This document shows positions 1 to 6,670 of a DNA stretch of 17,488 bases, in pieces. The first letter of the stretch is position 1. The number at the start of each line of letters is the position of its first letter. Made by a program: the position numbers and the translations under genes. The stretch comes from LMUY01 sp964244655 (GTDB lineage: Bacteria; Pseudomonadota; Alphaproteobacteria; Acetobacterales; Acetobacteraceae). The DNA is taken from contig CAXTJU010000068.1 of assembly GCA_964244655.1 (NCBI GenBank), positions 1-17,488 of the forward strand. Reading direction: 5' to 3'. The notes beneath the pieces are model-generated. The model searched no databases. It saw only the letters and a program-made list of their open reading frames with translations, and was not told where the DNA came from.

Positions 1-103
1 CGTCGGCGCGCTGCGCGTCCAGGGCGGCCTGGCCGTCGCGGGGTGCGGCGGCGGCGGACGGCTCTGGGTCTGGCGCGGGGGCGGGAAGAGGTGCGCTGGT
101 CAC
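1..103 (-). CDS. N-terminus of an unidentified protein, cut by the window edge
   Basis: A minus-strand reading frame opens with GTG at 103 and runs off the left edge. An in-frame TAG lies five codons upstream, so GTG is the first possible start. The visible 34 residues are rich in Ala, Pro and Asp (VTSAPLPAPAPDPEPS and onward), as in the disordered leaders of many high-GC alphaproteobacterial proteins. No domain is visible and no strong ribosome binding site precedes the start. The upstream sequence (104-180) is less GC-rich than its surroundings, which fits a promoter region. The function cannot be told from this fragment. Confidence 0.4.
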   Translation of the reverse strand, partial: MTSAPLPAPAPDPEPSAAAAPRDGQAALDAQRAD

Positions 104-664
104 GGCTGGAACAAACTACGAACTGCGGCCGGGCGCAAGCTTTTGTTTGCTAGGCTAACGCGAATGGCGCGCTTTTCACGGCTTTGAGCGCCGTTATGCG
201 CGGATTTGGTGTGGCCCTCTGCGCCACGGCGGCCAGGAGCCCGTGCGCTGCCCTCGCGTGGGTGCCCGGATCAAGTCCGGGCATGACGGTGTATTATGGC
301 GCAGCGCGCACGCGGACCCTTGGGGGCCTTCGCCCGGGCGTGACGGTGTGGGTGGGAGGTGGGAGGATGCCGTGCAGGCCGAGTCCCTGGCGGCTTTGTC
401 TGGGCAGGGCGGGGTAAACAGGGCAGCGTGAGAGGCTGTCACGGTTGGTGGCATGGGAGTGCTGCCGCCCATGCCGTCACGGCTGGGCTTGGTGCGGCCC
501 GCTACGCCGGGGCCGCACCTGAAGCAGGCCAGCGTGGGTGCGATGCTCCCGCGGCCGCGGCGTGCGCGTTGCTGCCGGACGTTGAACGGGCCAAGACCTT
601 GCGCGCGCAGGCCTGGCAAGGCGTGCCTCGTTGCGGCAACCCTGCTTGTCAGGACAGCCGCTTG
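104..664. other. Intergenic region without a supported gene
   Basis: About 560 bases lie between the edge gene and the acetyltransferase remnant. The open frames here are short, overlap on both strands and resemble no protein family. One of them simply translates the palindromic repeat at 263-283. Besides that repeat, an 8-bp inverted repeat (GGCATGGG at 450-457, CCCATGCC at 468-475) could form a hairpin with a 10-nt loop. It lies about 190 bp beyond the remnant's stop, too far to call a terminator for it. Confidence 0.5.
263..349. repeat. Small palindromic intergenic repeat plus a partial second copy
   Basis: TGCCCGGA (263-270) and TCCGGGCA (276-283) form a perfect 8-bp stem around the loop TCAAG. 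The sequence just after it, TCCGGGCATGACGGTGT (276-292), recurs as CCCGGGCGTGACGGTGT at 333-349 with 15 of 17 bases matching, so a degraded second copy follows. Elements with the core CCCGGATCAAGTCCGGGCATGACG are widely dispersed between genes in alphaproteobacteria (general knowledge). Their role is unclear, and they are often mis-annotated as small proteins. Confidence 0.7.
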
Positions 665-1213
665 CTAACCGGCCCTGCTGCGCCAGTCCGCCGCGGCCTG
701 GCCCCAAAGGTCGACCCGGTTGTCCTCGTAGGGGGCTGGTAGCCGGGTCGGGCCGCGGTTCACCGACCCCAGCCGGGTGGCGACGGCGGCGGAGGCGGCG
801 TTCTCCGGGGCGATGACGTGCACCACCTCCGTCCACCCCAGCACGCCGAACGCCCAGTCGATCGACGCCGCGGCGGCCTCGGTCGCGTAGCCGCGGCCCC
901 AGGCGTCCCGCACCAGCGCCCAGCCGATCTCGGTGCCGGGCCAGCCTTCCGGATGGTTTGGACCGACGCGGCCAAGCCAGCGGCCGGTGCTCCGCTCGAT
1001 GGCGGAGAACATGCCATAGCCGCGCAGCGCCCACATGCCTGCACATGTCGCCATCCTCCGTCACGCGACCGGCCGCGGGGCGGGACCGTCGAGGAGGCGC
1101 ATGGCCTCCGGATCGGCCATCAGCCCGGCTCAGGCGTCCAGGTCCGCCTCGATGGGGGGGCGGAGCAGCAGCCGGGCGGTTTGCAGGGTGGGGCCGGTCA
1201 GCGCTCCAGGCAC
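665..1213 (-). pseudogene. GNAT-family N-acetyltransferase pseudogene (two in-frame TGA codons)
   Basis: One reading frame from a GTG at 1213, overlapping the thiolase end by 16 bp, to TAG at 665 spells a complete RimJ/RimL-type GNAT acetyltransferase of about 182 codons. It starts with the family's LQTARLLLRPPIEADLDA, continues through ADPEAMRLLDG, the acetyl-CoA-binding segment GWALVRDAWGRGYATEA and ENAASAAVATRLGS, and ends near DLWGQAAADWR. Two TGA codons interrupt it, at 1132-1130 and 1063-1061, with no frame change. Both fall where relatives usually carry tryptophan (DLDAW and VAWR contexts), so each is one G-to-A step from TGG. A product restarting at ATG 1054 would lack the first beta strand and helix and is unlikely to be active. 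Family assignment is confident; substrate is unknown. It is last in the PHA operon. Confidence 0.8.
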
Positions 1214-2385
1214 ATGGCCACGCCCATGCCGCCGCCGATGCACAGCGTGGCCAGGCCCTTGCGGGCGTCGCGCCGGGCCATCTCGTGCAGCAGCGTCACC
1301 AGCACGCGGGCGCCGGACGCGCCGATCGGGTGGCCGATGGCGATGGCGCCGCCGTTCACGTTGACCTTGGCGGTGTCCCAGCCGAGGTCCTGGTTCACCG
1401 CGCAGGCCTGGGCGGCGAACGCCTCGTTGGCTTCCACCAGGTCCAGCTGGCCGGGCTGCCAGCCGGCGCGCTCCAGCGCCTTGCGGCTGGAGGGGATGGG
1501 GCCGGTGCCCATCACTGCCGGGTCCACGCCGGCGGTGGCGAAGCTGGCGATGCGGGCCAAGGGAGTGAGGCCGCGGCGGGCGGCTTCGGCACCGCTCATC
1601 ACCACGAGCGCCGCCGCGCCGTCGTTGATGCCGCTGGCGTTGCCGGCGGTGACGGTGCCGTCCTTGGCGAAGGCGGGGCGCAGCTTGGCCATCATCTCCG
1701 GGCTGGAATCGTGGCGGATGTACTCGTCCTCGCTCACCACCGTGTCGCTCTTGCGGCCCTTGACCGTGACGGGGACGATCTCGTCCTTGAAGCGGCCGGC
1801 CTGCTGCGCGGCGGAGGCCTTCTTCTGCGACTGGTCGGCGAAGGCGTCCTGCTGCTCGCGGGTGATCTGGTAGTGCTTGGCGACGTTCTCCGCGGTGACG
1901 CCCATGGCGTAGCCCTGGAAGGCGTCGATCAGGCCGTCCTTCATCATGGTATCGACCATGGACAGGTCGCCCATCTTCTGCCCGGCGCGCAGGTAGGCGG
2001 CGTGCGGGGCGAGGCTCATGCTCTCCTGGCCGCCGGCCAGCACCACGGCGCTCTCGCCGGTGCGGACCTGCTGCGCGGCCAGGGCCACGGCGCGCAGCCC
2101 CGAGCCGCACACCTGGTTGATGCCGAACGCGGTCTTGCTGTTCGGGATGCCGGCGGCGATGGCGGCCTGGCGCGCCGGGTTCTGGCCCTGCCCCGCGGTG
2201 AGGATCTGGCCGAGGATCACCTCGTCCACCTCGCCCGGCTCCAGCCCAGCGCGCTGCATGGCGGCTTGCAGCGCCGCGGTGCCGAGCACGTGGGCCGGGA
2301 CGCTGCCGAACACGCCGTTGAAGGAGCCGACCGGGGTGCGGGCGGCGGCCACGATGACGATGTCGTCGCTTCGGGTGGCGGACAT
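1198..2385 (-). CDS. phaA: Acetyl-CoA acetyltransferase (beta-ketothiolase, PhaA)
   Basis: This is a 395-residue biosynthetic thiolase that condenses two acetyl-CoA into acetoacetyl-CoA, the first step of polyhydroxybutyrate synthesis. All three catalytic elements are visible: the acyl-accepting Cys93 in NQVCGSGLRA, His352 in AIGHPIGASGARV, and the deprotonating Cys382 in LCIGGGMGVA. The VEANEAFAAQ motif is also present. Length matches the family (about 390). ATG at 2385 is chosen over one ten codons upstream because GGGAGA sits nine bases before it and the protein then begins MSATRSDDIVIVAAARTPVG, as is usual. It follows the PhaC gene by 36 bp on the same strand. Thiolases of fatty-acid degradation look similar, but the neighbourhood points to polymer synthesis. 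Confidence 0.93.
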   Translation of the reverse strand: MSATRSDDIVIVAAARTPVGSFNGVFGSVPAHVLGTAALQAAMQRAGLEPGEVDEVILGQILTAGQGQNPARQAAIAAGIPNSKTAFGINQVCGSGLRAVALAAQQVRTGESAVVLAGGQESMSLAPHAAYLRAGQKMGDLSMVDTMMKDGLIDAFQGYAMGVTAENVAKHYQITREQQDAFADQSQKKASAAQQAGRFKDEIVPVTVKGRKSDTVVSEDEYIRHDSSPEMMAKLRPAFAKDGTVTAGNASGINDGAAALVVMSGAEAARRGLTPLARIASFATAGVDPAVMGTGPIPSSRKALERAGWQPGQLDLVEANEAFAAQACAVNQDLGWDTAKVNVNGGAIAIGHPIGASGARVLVTLLHEMARRDARKGLATLCIGGGMGVAMCLER

Positions 2386-2421
2386 GGCGAGGGGTCTCCC
2401 GTTTTCTCCGAACATAGGGGC

Positions 2422-3513
2422 TCAGCGGGCGCGCAACCAGTGCAGCGCCGGGTCCCACAGCTCCGTCCGCGCCCGTGCGCCGGCCACCATGCCGACGTGG
2501 CCGGCGGCGGGGCGCAGCACGGCGGCGCCGGGGATCAGCCGGGCCAGGGCGGCCGCACTCTCCGGCGGCACGATGCGGTCCTGCGCCGGCAGCGCCACCA
2601 GGGCGTGGCAGCGCAGGGCCGCCGGGTCGATGGCCTGGCCGGCGACCTGCCAGCGGCCGAGGCCCGGCGTGTTCTCGCCGTACCAGCCGGCGAGGCACTC
2701 GGTGGCGACGGGGGCGGCGAGCGGGATGCCGTCGGCCAGCCAGTCCTCGATGGCGACGAACATGCGGGCGCGCTCGCTGGTGGGGTCGAGGGCCGGGAAG
2801 CTGCGGTACTTGGCGGCGATGGCCTCCGGGTCCTGCAAGGCGAACATGGCTTGCAGGGCGTCCACCGGCAGCGTGCCGGCGGCCAGGGCGGGCATGGCTT
2901 GGGCGAGGGCGGCTTGGGCGAGGCGGCCGATGCCGGGGTCGGCGGCGTGGAAGTCCCAGGGGGTGGCGAGCAGCAGCAGGGCGCGCACCTGCTGCGGGCG
3001 GCGCAGGGCGGCGGCGAGGGCGAGCAGGCCGCCCATGCAGTAGCCCGCCAGGGTCACGGCGCCGGGGATGGCGGCCAGGGCGCGTTCCAGCCGGCCGGCG
3101 CAGTAGTCGGTGAGGGTGAAGCGGCGCTCCGCCTCGCCGGGCCAGCCCCAGTCCAGCAGCAGCGGGCGCACGCCGCCGGCGGCCCAGTGGCGCAGCATGG
3201 AGCGGTTGGCGGCGAGGTCCAGCACGTAGGCGCGGTTGACCAGGCTCGGCACGACGAGGACGGGGGGGCCGGAGCCGCCCCCAAGAGCGCCCCCAAGGGC
3301 GCCATAGTCCAGCAGGCGGCTGCCGCCTTCGGCCCAGAGCACGGGGGGGTCGGGCAAGTCGCGCTGGTAGGGGTGGCGGCGGTAGGCGGCGATGCCGCGG
3401 ATGAGGGCTGGGTCAGGGGGGGCCGGGTCAGGCGGGTGGGGCGGCCCGTTCGAGTTCGGCGATGCGGTGGCGGAGGCGGTCGAGCTCCTGGTCGAGAGAC
3501 TCAGGTGCAGCAT
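2422..3513 (-). CDS. phaC: Class III-like polyhydroxyalkanoate synthase (PhaC)
   Basis: This alpha/beta-hydrolase-fold enzyme should polymerise 3-hydroxyacyl-CoA into PHA on the granule surface. From ATG 3513 it has 363 residues, the size of class III PhaC (about 355). The nucleophile is Cys159 in the lipase-like box GYCMGG, with Asp312 (PAQDRIVPP) and His339 (AAGHVGM). The 153-residue Cys-to-Asp spacing matches what I recall for the Allochromatium enzyme. SLVNRAYVLDL, LLLDWGWPGEAER and KYRSF are further class III-like segments. A Cys rather than Ser nucleophile argues against a depolymerase. The start is uncertain. ATG 3513 is the nearest one upstream of the conserved region and overlaps the PhaE-like gene by 86 bp, but it has no good ribosome binding site and several in-frame ATGs lie further upstream in a tandem repeat. 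Confidence 0.85.
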   Translation of the reverse strand: MLHLSLSTRSSTASATASPNSNGPPHPPDPAPPDPALIRGIAAYRRHPYQRDLPDPPVLWAEGGSRLLDYGALGGALGGGSGPPVLVVPSLVNRAYVLDLAANRSMLRHWAAGGVRPLLLDWGWPGEAERRFTLTDYCAGRLERALAAIPGAVTLAGYCMGGLLALAAALRRPQQVRALLLLATPWDFHAADPGIGRLAQAALAQAMPALAAGTLPVDALQAMFALQDPEAIAAKYRSFPALDPTSERARMFVAIEDWLADGIPLAAPVATECLAGWYGENTPGLGRWQVAGQAIDPAALRCHALVALPAQDRIVPPESAAALARLIPGAAVLRPAAGHVGMVAGARARTELWDPALHWLRAR

Positions 3514-3766
3514 CAGCGGGCGCGGGCCGCGGCGGCGCATCGGCGCCGGGGCGTCCGGCCGGCAGCTCATGCTCTGGCTCATGCCCTGACTCATGCCCTC
3601 TGGCATCCCCTCTGGCAGGCCCGTCATGCGGCGCGGGCCAGGCGCGCAGGGCGGCCACCAGCTGCTCCTGCGCCTCGCGGTCCACGGCGAGGGCGGCCAG
3701 CTCGCTTTGCCACAGCGTGACCCAATCCGCTTCCAGCGCGGCATCGACAGGGGGGCAGGGTTGCAT
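3428..3766 (-). CDS. Short coiled-coil protein, probable PhaE-like partner of PhaC
   Basis: This is a 112-residue acidic protein. ATG 3766 is well supported, with AAAGGAG (3778-3772) five bases upstream. The N-terminus (ALEADWVTLWQSELAALA) looks like an amphipathic helix with aromatic residues. The middle is a Pro/Ala/Glu/His-rich linker containing a four-residue repeat (HESG, HEPE, HELP). The C-terminus, residues about 91-112, is a heptad-like segment ESLDQELDRLRHRIAELERA. Class III synthases work with a second subunit, PhaE (about 350 residues), and this gene sits directly upstream of, and overlaps, a class III-like PhaC. I therefore infer a miniature PhaE-like subunit or granule-associated helper. 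There is no sequence match I can claim, so a different PHA accessory role is possible. It is first in the operon, facing the divergent phaR. Confidence 0.7.
   Translation of the reverse strand: MQPCPPVDAALEADWVTLWQSELAALAVDREAQEQLVAALRAWPAPHDGPARGDARGHESGHEPEHELPAGRPGADAPPRPAPADAAPESLDQELDRLRHRIAELERAAPPA
3568..3615. repeat. Four tandem 12-bp units inside the PhaE-like gene
   Basis: On the plus strand the units are CATGCTCTGGCT, CATGCCCTGACT, CATGCCCTCTGG and CATCCCCTCTGG. In the PhaE-like frame they encode a four-residue repeat (ARGH/ESGH/EPEH-type). In the frame of PhaC they encode MPEG-MSQG-type repeats, with one ATG per unit. Twelve bases is a multiple of three, so changes in unit number would keep both frames open. 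Confidence 0.8.
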
Positions 3767-3819
3767 CCAAGCTCCTTTGCGCACGCGCGGCGGCTACGCC
3801 GGGCCGGCGGCGTGCTAGG

Positions 3820-3830
3820 CTGCACCGCAG
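3820..3830. promoter_or_regulatory. Candidate PhaR operator, CTGC-N3-GCAG
   Basis: CTGCACCGCAG is a perfect dyad of the form CTGC-N3-GCAG, which is the binding consensus published for PhaR of Rhodobacter/Paracoccus type. It ends directly against the GGAGG (3831-3835) of phaR, 16 bp before the phaR start and 54 bp before the PhaE-like start on the other strand. One protein bound here could block phaR translation or transcription and the divergent synthase operon, which is the expected autoregulatory wiring. Binding is inferred from the motif and position only. Confidence 0.6.
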
Positions 3831-3846
3831 GGAGGACCCCACGTCA

Positions 3847-4527
3847 ATGACCGAGAACATGCCGCCCGCAGAGGCGAAGGTCGAACAGCCGCCGGTCGTG
3901 GTGAAGAAATACGCCAACCGCCGCCTGTACAACACCGAAAGCTCCAGCTACATCACGCTCGACGACCTGGCGGTGCTGGTGCGCAAGAGCCGCGACTTCG
4001 TGGTGTACGACGCGAGGAGCGGGGAGGACATCACCCGCGGCGTGCTGACGCAGATCATCGTCGAGGAGGAGAGCAAGGGGCAGGCCATGCTGCCGACCGC
4101 CTTCTTGCGCCAGATCATCGGCTTCTACGGCGGCCATCTGCAGCAGCTGGTGCCCAGCTACCTGGAGCAGGCGATGACGAGCTTCGCCAGCCAGCAGGAG
4201 CAGGTGCGCACGGCGGTGCAGCAGGGCATGGGCACGCTGTTCCCCGGCATGCAGGACATCGGGCGGCAGAACATGGCGATGATGGAGCAGGCCATGGGGC
4301 TGTTCTCCGCGTTCTACCGGCCCGGCGGCGCGGGCGGCAAGCCGGCCGCGCCGGGCGATGCCGTACCACCGCCGGACGCGCCGAGCGGAAACCCGCCGGA
4401 CGCGCCGAGCGGCAGCGCGCCGGATGCGCTGACCGACCTGCAACGGGAGGTCGAGAGCCTGCGCCGGCAACTGGCCGCCGCCAACGCCGGCCTCATGCCC
4501 GGGCACGAGGGGAAGCCGGAAGGCTGA
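3847..4527 (+). CDS. phaR: PHA synthesis repressor PhaR
   Basis: PhaR is a granule-binding transcriptional repressor. It binds DNA when polymer is absent and is titrated onto nascent PHA granules, which releases phasin and synthase genes. The 226-residue protein opens with the diagnostic DNA-binding domain, residues about 17-50 (VVVKKYANRRLYNTESSSYI, then TLDDLA). The PHB-accumulation regulatory domain follows at about 77-120 (GQAMLPTAFLRQIIGFYGGH). The tail has a Pro/Ala repeat (PPDAPSGN-PPDAPSGS) and ends in a short coiled coil, LQREVESLRRQLAAANA. ATG 3847 is preceded by GGAGG at 11-base spacing and by the CTGC-N3-GCAG dyad, so autoregulation is likely. It is divergent from the PhaE-like/phaC/phaA operon and ends 6 bp from the converging SYLF gene. 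Confidence 0.93.
   Translation: MTENMPPAEAKVEQPPVVVKKYANRRLYNTESSSYITLDDLAVLVRKSRDFVVYDARSGEDITRGVLTQIIVEEESKGQAMLPTAFLRQIIGFYGGHLQQLVPSYLEQAMTSFASQQEQVRTAVQQGMGTLFPGMQDIGRQNMAMMEQAMGLFSAFYRPGGAGGKPAAPGDAVPPPDAPSGNPPDAPSGSAPDALTDLQREVESLRRQLAAANAGLMPGHEGKPEG
4369..4434 (+). repeat. 24-bp in-frame tandem repeat in phaR
   Basis: Two full units (4369-4392, 4393-4416) and a degenerate partial third (4417-4434) encode PPDAPSGN, PPDAPSGS and APDALT. They form the linker between the polymer-sensing region and the terminal coiled coil. In-frame length makes copy-number variation tolerable. Confidence 0.75.
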
Positions 4528-4533
4528 CCCGGC

Positions 4534-5331
4534 TCAGTAGCGCGGCGGCGGCAGGGGCTGCTGGCGGATGGGGGCGTAGGCTGGCGCGGGCGTGATGGGC
4601 TGCGCCGGCGCCGAGGCCACCGGGAACGCGCCGCGTGGCCCGGATGCGGTGACGTTGGTGCCGAAGCGGCCCAGCACCTCGCGCAGCGGCGAGGCGCCCG
4701 GGTTGTTGGCGTCCATCGACAGCACGATCTGCTGCGCCGCCTCCTCGCGCCCGTAATAGGCGCGGTTCCACAGGCTCTTGCTCGCCATGACGCTGCCGGA
4801 CAGCGAGATGCCGGCATACAGGCCGCGGGAGCGGGTGAAGCCCACGATGTCCGCGCCGACGGCCGCCGTGGTGTCGCCCTCGACGCCGCCGCCCCACTGG
4901 ATGAACACGGCGCCGGCGTCGCCGCCGAGCTTGAACTGGTCGTCCATCACGGCGCGCAGGCCGCGTTCGGTGAGGATCATCAGCATGATCTCGCTGTCCT
5001 GGATGCCCGCCTGGAAGCCGAACGAGCCGGAGCCGAGGGTGTAGAAGGCGGGCGAGGACCACGACCCGGCGCCGTCGCGCGCCACCAACACGCAGTTGCC
5101 GCCCTGGCCGCCGAACAGGAAGCCGGCGCGCAGCACCTGTGGGCAGATCATGGCGGCACGCGCCTGGCGCAACACGCCCTGCGCGTCGTGGCCGTCACGG
5201 TCATTCAGCATGTCCTGCGCGGCGAGGGTGGCGCGGTCCACCAGCTCCTGCTGCTCCGCCTGGGCGTGGGCGGCGAGCGGGGCGGCGGCAAGGGCGGCGG
5301 CAAAGGCCATGGCGAGGCCGAAACGAGTCAT
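4534..5331 (-). CDS. Secreted SYLF-domain (YSC84/DUF500) lipid-binding protein
   Basis: This 265-residue protein starts with a clear signal peptide (MTRFGLAMAFAAALAAAPLAAHA, with likely cleavage after AHA), so it is exported to the periplasm or envelope. Residues about 30-225 are a SYLF domain, recognisable by ARAAMICPQVLRAGFLFGGQ, the SWSSPAFYTLGSGSFGFQAG segment, QDSEIMLMILTERG, and the glycine-rich strand around GADIVGFTRSRGLYAGISL. SYLF domains bind phosphoinositides in eukaryotes; the bacterial role is unknown and thought to concern the envelope. The C-terminus is a Pro-rich tail ending PLPPPRY. ATG 5331 is preferred over one ten codons upstream because GAGGAGA precedes it at good spacing. 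It is a single gene converging on phaR. Confidence 0.87.
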   Translation of the reverse strand: MTRFGLAMAFAAALAAAPLAAHAQAEQQELVDRATLAAQDMLNDRDGHDAQGVLRQARAAMICPQVLRAGFLFGGQGGNCVLVARDGAGSWSSPAFYTLGSGSFGFQAGIQDSEIMLMILTERGLRAVMDDQFKLGGDAGAVFIQWGGGVEGDTTAAVGADIVGFTRSRGLYAGISLSGSVMASKSLWNRAYYGREEAAQQIVLSMDANNPGASPLREVLGRFGTNVTASGPRGAFPVASAPAQPITPAPAYAPIRQQPLPPPRY

Positions 5332-5356
5332 GGCGGCTGTCTCCTCATGGAGATGC

Positions 5357-5386
5357 CACATAGCGCGTCATACGAGGGAGTTACAA
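5357..5386 (-). promoter_or_regulatory. Possible sigma-70-type promoter for the SYLF gene
   Basis: On the minus strand TTGTAA (5386-5381) and TATGTG (5362-5357) are separated by 18 bases, about 25 bp before the SYLF start. Two of the six -10 bases depart from consensus. The region is less GC-rich than the coding sequence around it. This is a weak call from pattern only. Confidence 0.3.
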
Positions 5387-5445
5387 CGATTCGTTCAGGT
5401 GCGGTCGCATTTCCCGGGCGAGCATTGCGGCCCTAGCGCGCCCGC

Positions 5446-5473
5446 CGGCTGCCGGCTACGCAGCCGGCAGCCG
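5446..5473 (-). terminator. Strong hairpin after the alcohol dehydrogenase gene
   Basis: CGGCTGCCGGCT (5446-5457) and AGCCGGCAGCCG (5462-5473) form a perfect 12-bp GC-rich stem with the loop ACGC. It begins five bases beyond the dehydrogenase stop (5479) on the minus strand. No U-tract follows, so it may stabilise the mRNA end or act with Rho rather than be a classical intrinsic terminator. Confidence 0.5.
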
Positions 5474-5478
5474 AGCCG

Positions 5479-6534
5479 CTATGCGGCCGGCAACGTCGCC
5501 ATGTCGATAACAAAACGATACTTCACGTCGCTGGCGATGACCCGCTCGTAGGCGTCGTTGACCTGGTCCATGCGGATGACCTCGATGTCCGAGACGATGC
5601 CGTGCTCGGCGCAGAAATCCAGCATCTCCTGCGTCTCGGCGACGCCGCCGATCAGTGAGCCGGCGAAGGTGCGGCGCGGGTTGATGATGGAGAACACCTT
5701 CACCGGCAGCGGCTCGGGCGGCGCGCCGACCTGGACCAGGGCGCCGTCCCGCTTCAGCAGGGCGAGGTAGGCGTTGATGTCATGCTGGGCCGCGACGCAG
5801 TCCAGGATGAAGTCGAACGAGCGCAGCTCGGCGGCCATGGCGTCGGCGTCCTTGGACACCACGACGCGGCTGGCGCCCAGGCGCTTGGCGTCGGCGGCCT
5901 TGCCCGGGCTGGTGGTGAACAGCGTCACCTCGGCGCCCATGGCGTGCGCCAGCTTCAGTCCCATGTGGCCGAGGCCGCCCAGGCCGACGATGCCGACCTT
6001 CTGGCCCGGCCCGACCTTCCAGTGGCGCAGCGGCGAGTAGGTGGTGATGCCGGCGCAGAGCAGCGGCGCCACCCCGGCGAGTTCCAGGTTCTCGGGGATG
6101 CGCAGCACGAAATGCTGGTCAACGACGATGGCCTTGGAGTAGCCGCCGAAGGTGCGCAAGCCCGGCGTCCGCTTGTCCGGGTCGTTGTAGGTGCCGGTGA
6201 AGCCGTTCTCGCAGTATTGCTCCAGGCCCTCCTGGCAGCTCGGGCAGGTCCGGCAGGAATCGACCATGCAGCCGACCCCGGCGAGGTCCCCCGGCTTGAA
6301 GCTCGACACGTTGGCGCCGACCGCGGCCACCCGGCCGACGATCTCGTGGCCGGGCAGCACCGGCCAGGCCGAGCCGCCCCATTCGCCGCGGACCGTGTGG
6401 ATGTCGGAGTGGCAGATGCCGCAGAACAGGATGTCGATCTGGATGTCATCCGCGCCGGGCTCGCGCCGCTCGAAGGAGAACGGGGCGAGCGGGGCGGTTG
6501 CGGAGTCCGCCGCGAAACCGTGACATGCGAACAT
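5479..6534 (-). CDS. Zinc-dependent NAD(P)+ alcohol dehydrogenase (cinnamyl-ADH-like)
   Basis: This 351-residue medium-chain dehydrogenase interconverts alcohols and aldehydes in the cytoplasm. The catalytic zinc ligands are Cys41 (GICHSD), His63 (GHE) and Cys160 (LLCAGIT). The structural zinc is held by Cys94, Cys97, Cys100 and Cys108. The Rossmann motif is GLGGLG at 184-189, followed by a VTLFTTSPGK strand end typical of NADP-preferring cinnamyl-alcohol-dehydrogenase relatives such as YahK. ATG 6534 is chosen because AGGAG lies six bases before it; an ATG five codons upstream would place that site inside the coding region. It appears to be a single gene, followed by a strong hairpin. Substrate cannot be told from sequence; broad aldehyde reduction is the usual finding in this family. 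Confidence 0.9.
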   Translation of the reverse strand: MFACHGFAADSATAPLAPFSFERREPGADDIQIDILFCGICHSDIHTVRGEWGGSAWPVLPGHEIVGRVAAVGANVSSFKPGDLAGVGCMVDSCRTCPSCQEGLEQYCENGFTGTYNDPDKRTPGLRTFGGYSKAIVVDQHFVLRIPENLELAGVAPLLCAGITTYSPLRHWKVGPGQKVGIVGLGGLGHMGLKLAHAMGAEVTLFTTSPGKAADAKRLGASRVVVSKDADAMAAELRSFDFILDCVAAQHDINAYLALLKRDGALVQVGAPPEPLPVKVFSIINPRRTFAGSLIGGVAETQEMLDFCAEHGIVSDIEVIRMDQVNDAYERVIASDVKYRFVIDMATLPAA

Positions 6535-6624
6535 GGGGCGCTCCTGCATTGGGCAAACTCAAGCACGGTCCGGAAGGGACCAGCCTGCCGAGCACGGATA
6601 GGATGGAACAGCCGCCGCCACAAT

Positions 6625-6655
6625 CGCCGCCGCCCTGCGCCCAGGGCAGGCGGCG
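6625..6655 (-). terminator. Hairpin downstream of the isoaspartate methyltransferase-like gene
   Basis: CGCCGCCGCCCTG (6625-6637) pairs with CAGGGC-A-GGCGGCG (6642-6655) around the loop CGCC. This gives 13 base pairs with one bulged A, 15 bases past the stop at 6671 on the minus strand. There is no U-tract. It probably marks the 3' end of the three-gene operon. Confidence 0.45.
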
Positions 6656-6670
6656 GACACGATTCCATGA

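Noticed and set aside
194..619. A 141-codon minus-strand frame in the left intergenic region
   Set aside because: It translates the palindromic repeat (SCPDLIRAPTRG), a common source of false small proteins, and has no start context.
665..1213. TGA read as tryptophan or selenocysteine in the acetyltransferase
   Set aside because: TGA ends the thiolase, PhaC, PhaR and other genes here, no recoding element is seen, and GNAT enzymes do not use selenocysteine.
958..3720. A 920-codon open frame on the plus strand opposite the PHA genes
   Set aside because: It is a GC-bias shadow: Gly/Ala/Arg/His-rich with no domain, lying antisense to genes with clear catalytic motifs.
3514..3825. PhaC starting far upstream, giving a 467-residue protein
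   Set aside because: The extension is low-complexity, is encoded across the well-supported PhaE-like gene, and exceeds the class III length by about 100 residues.
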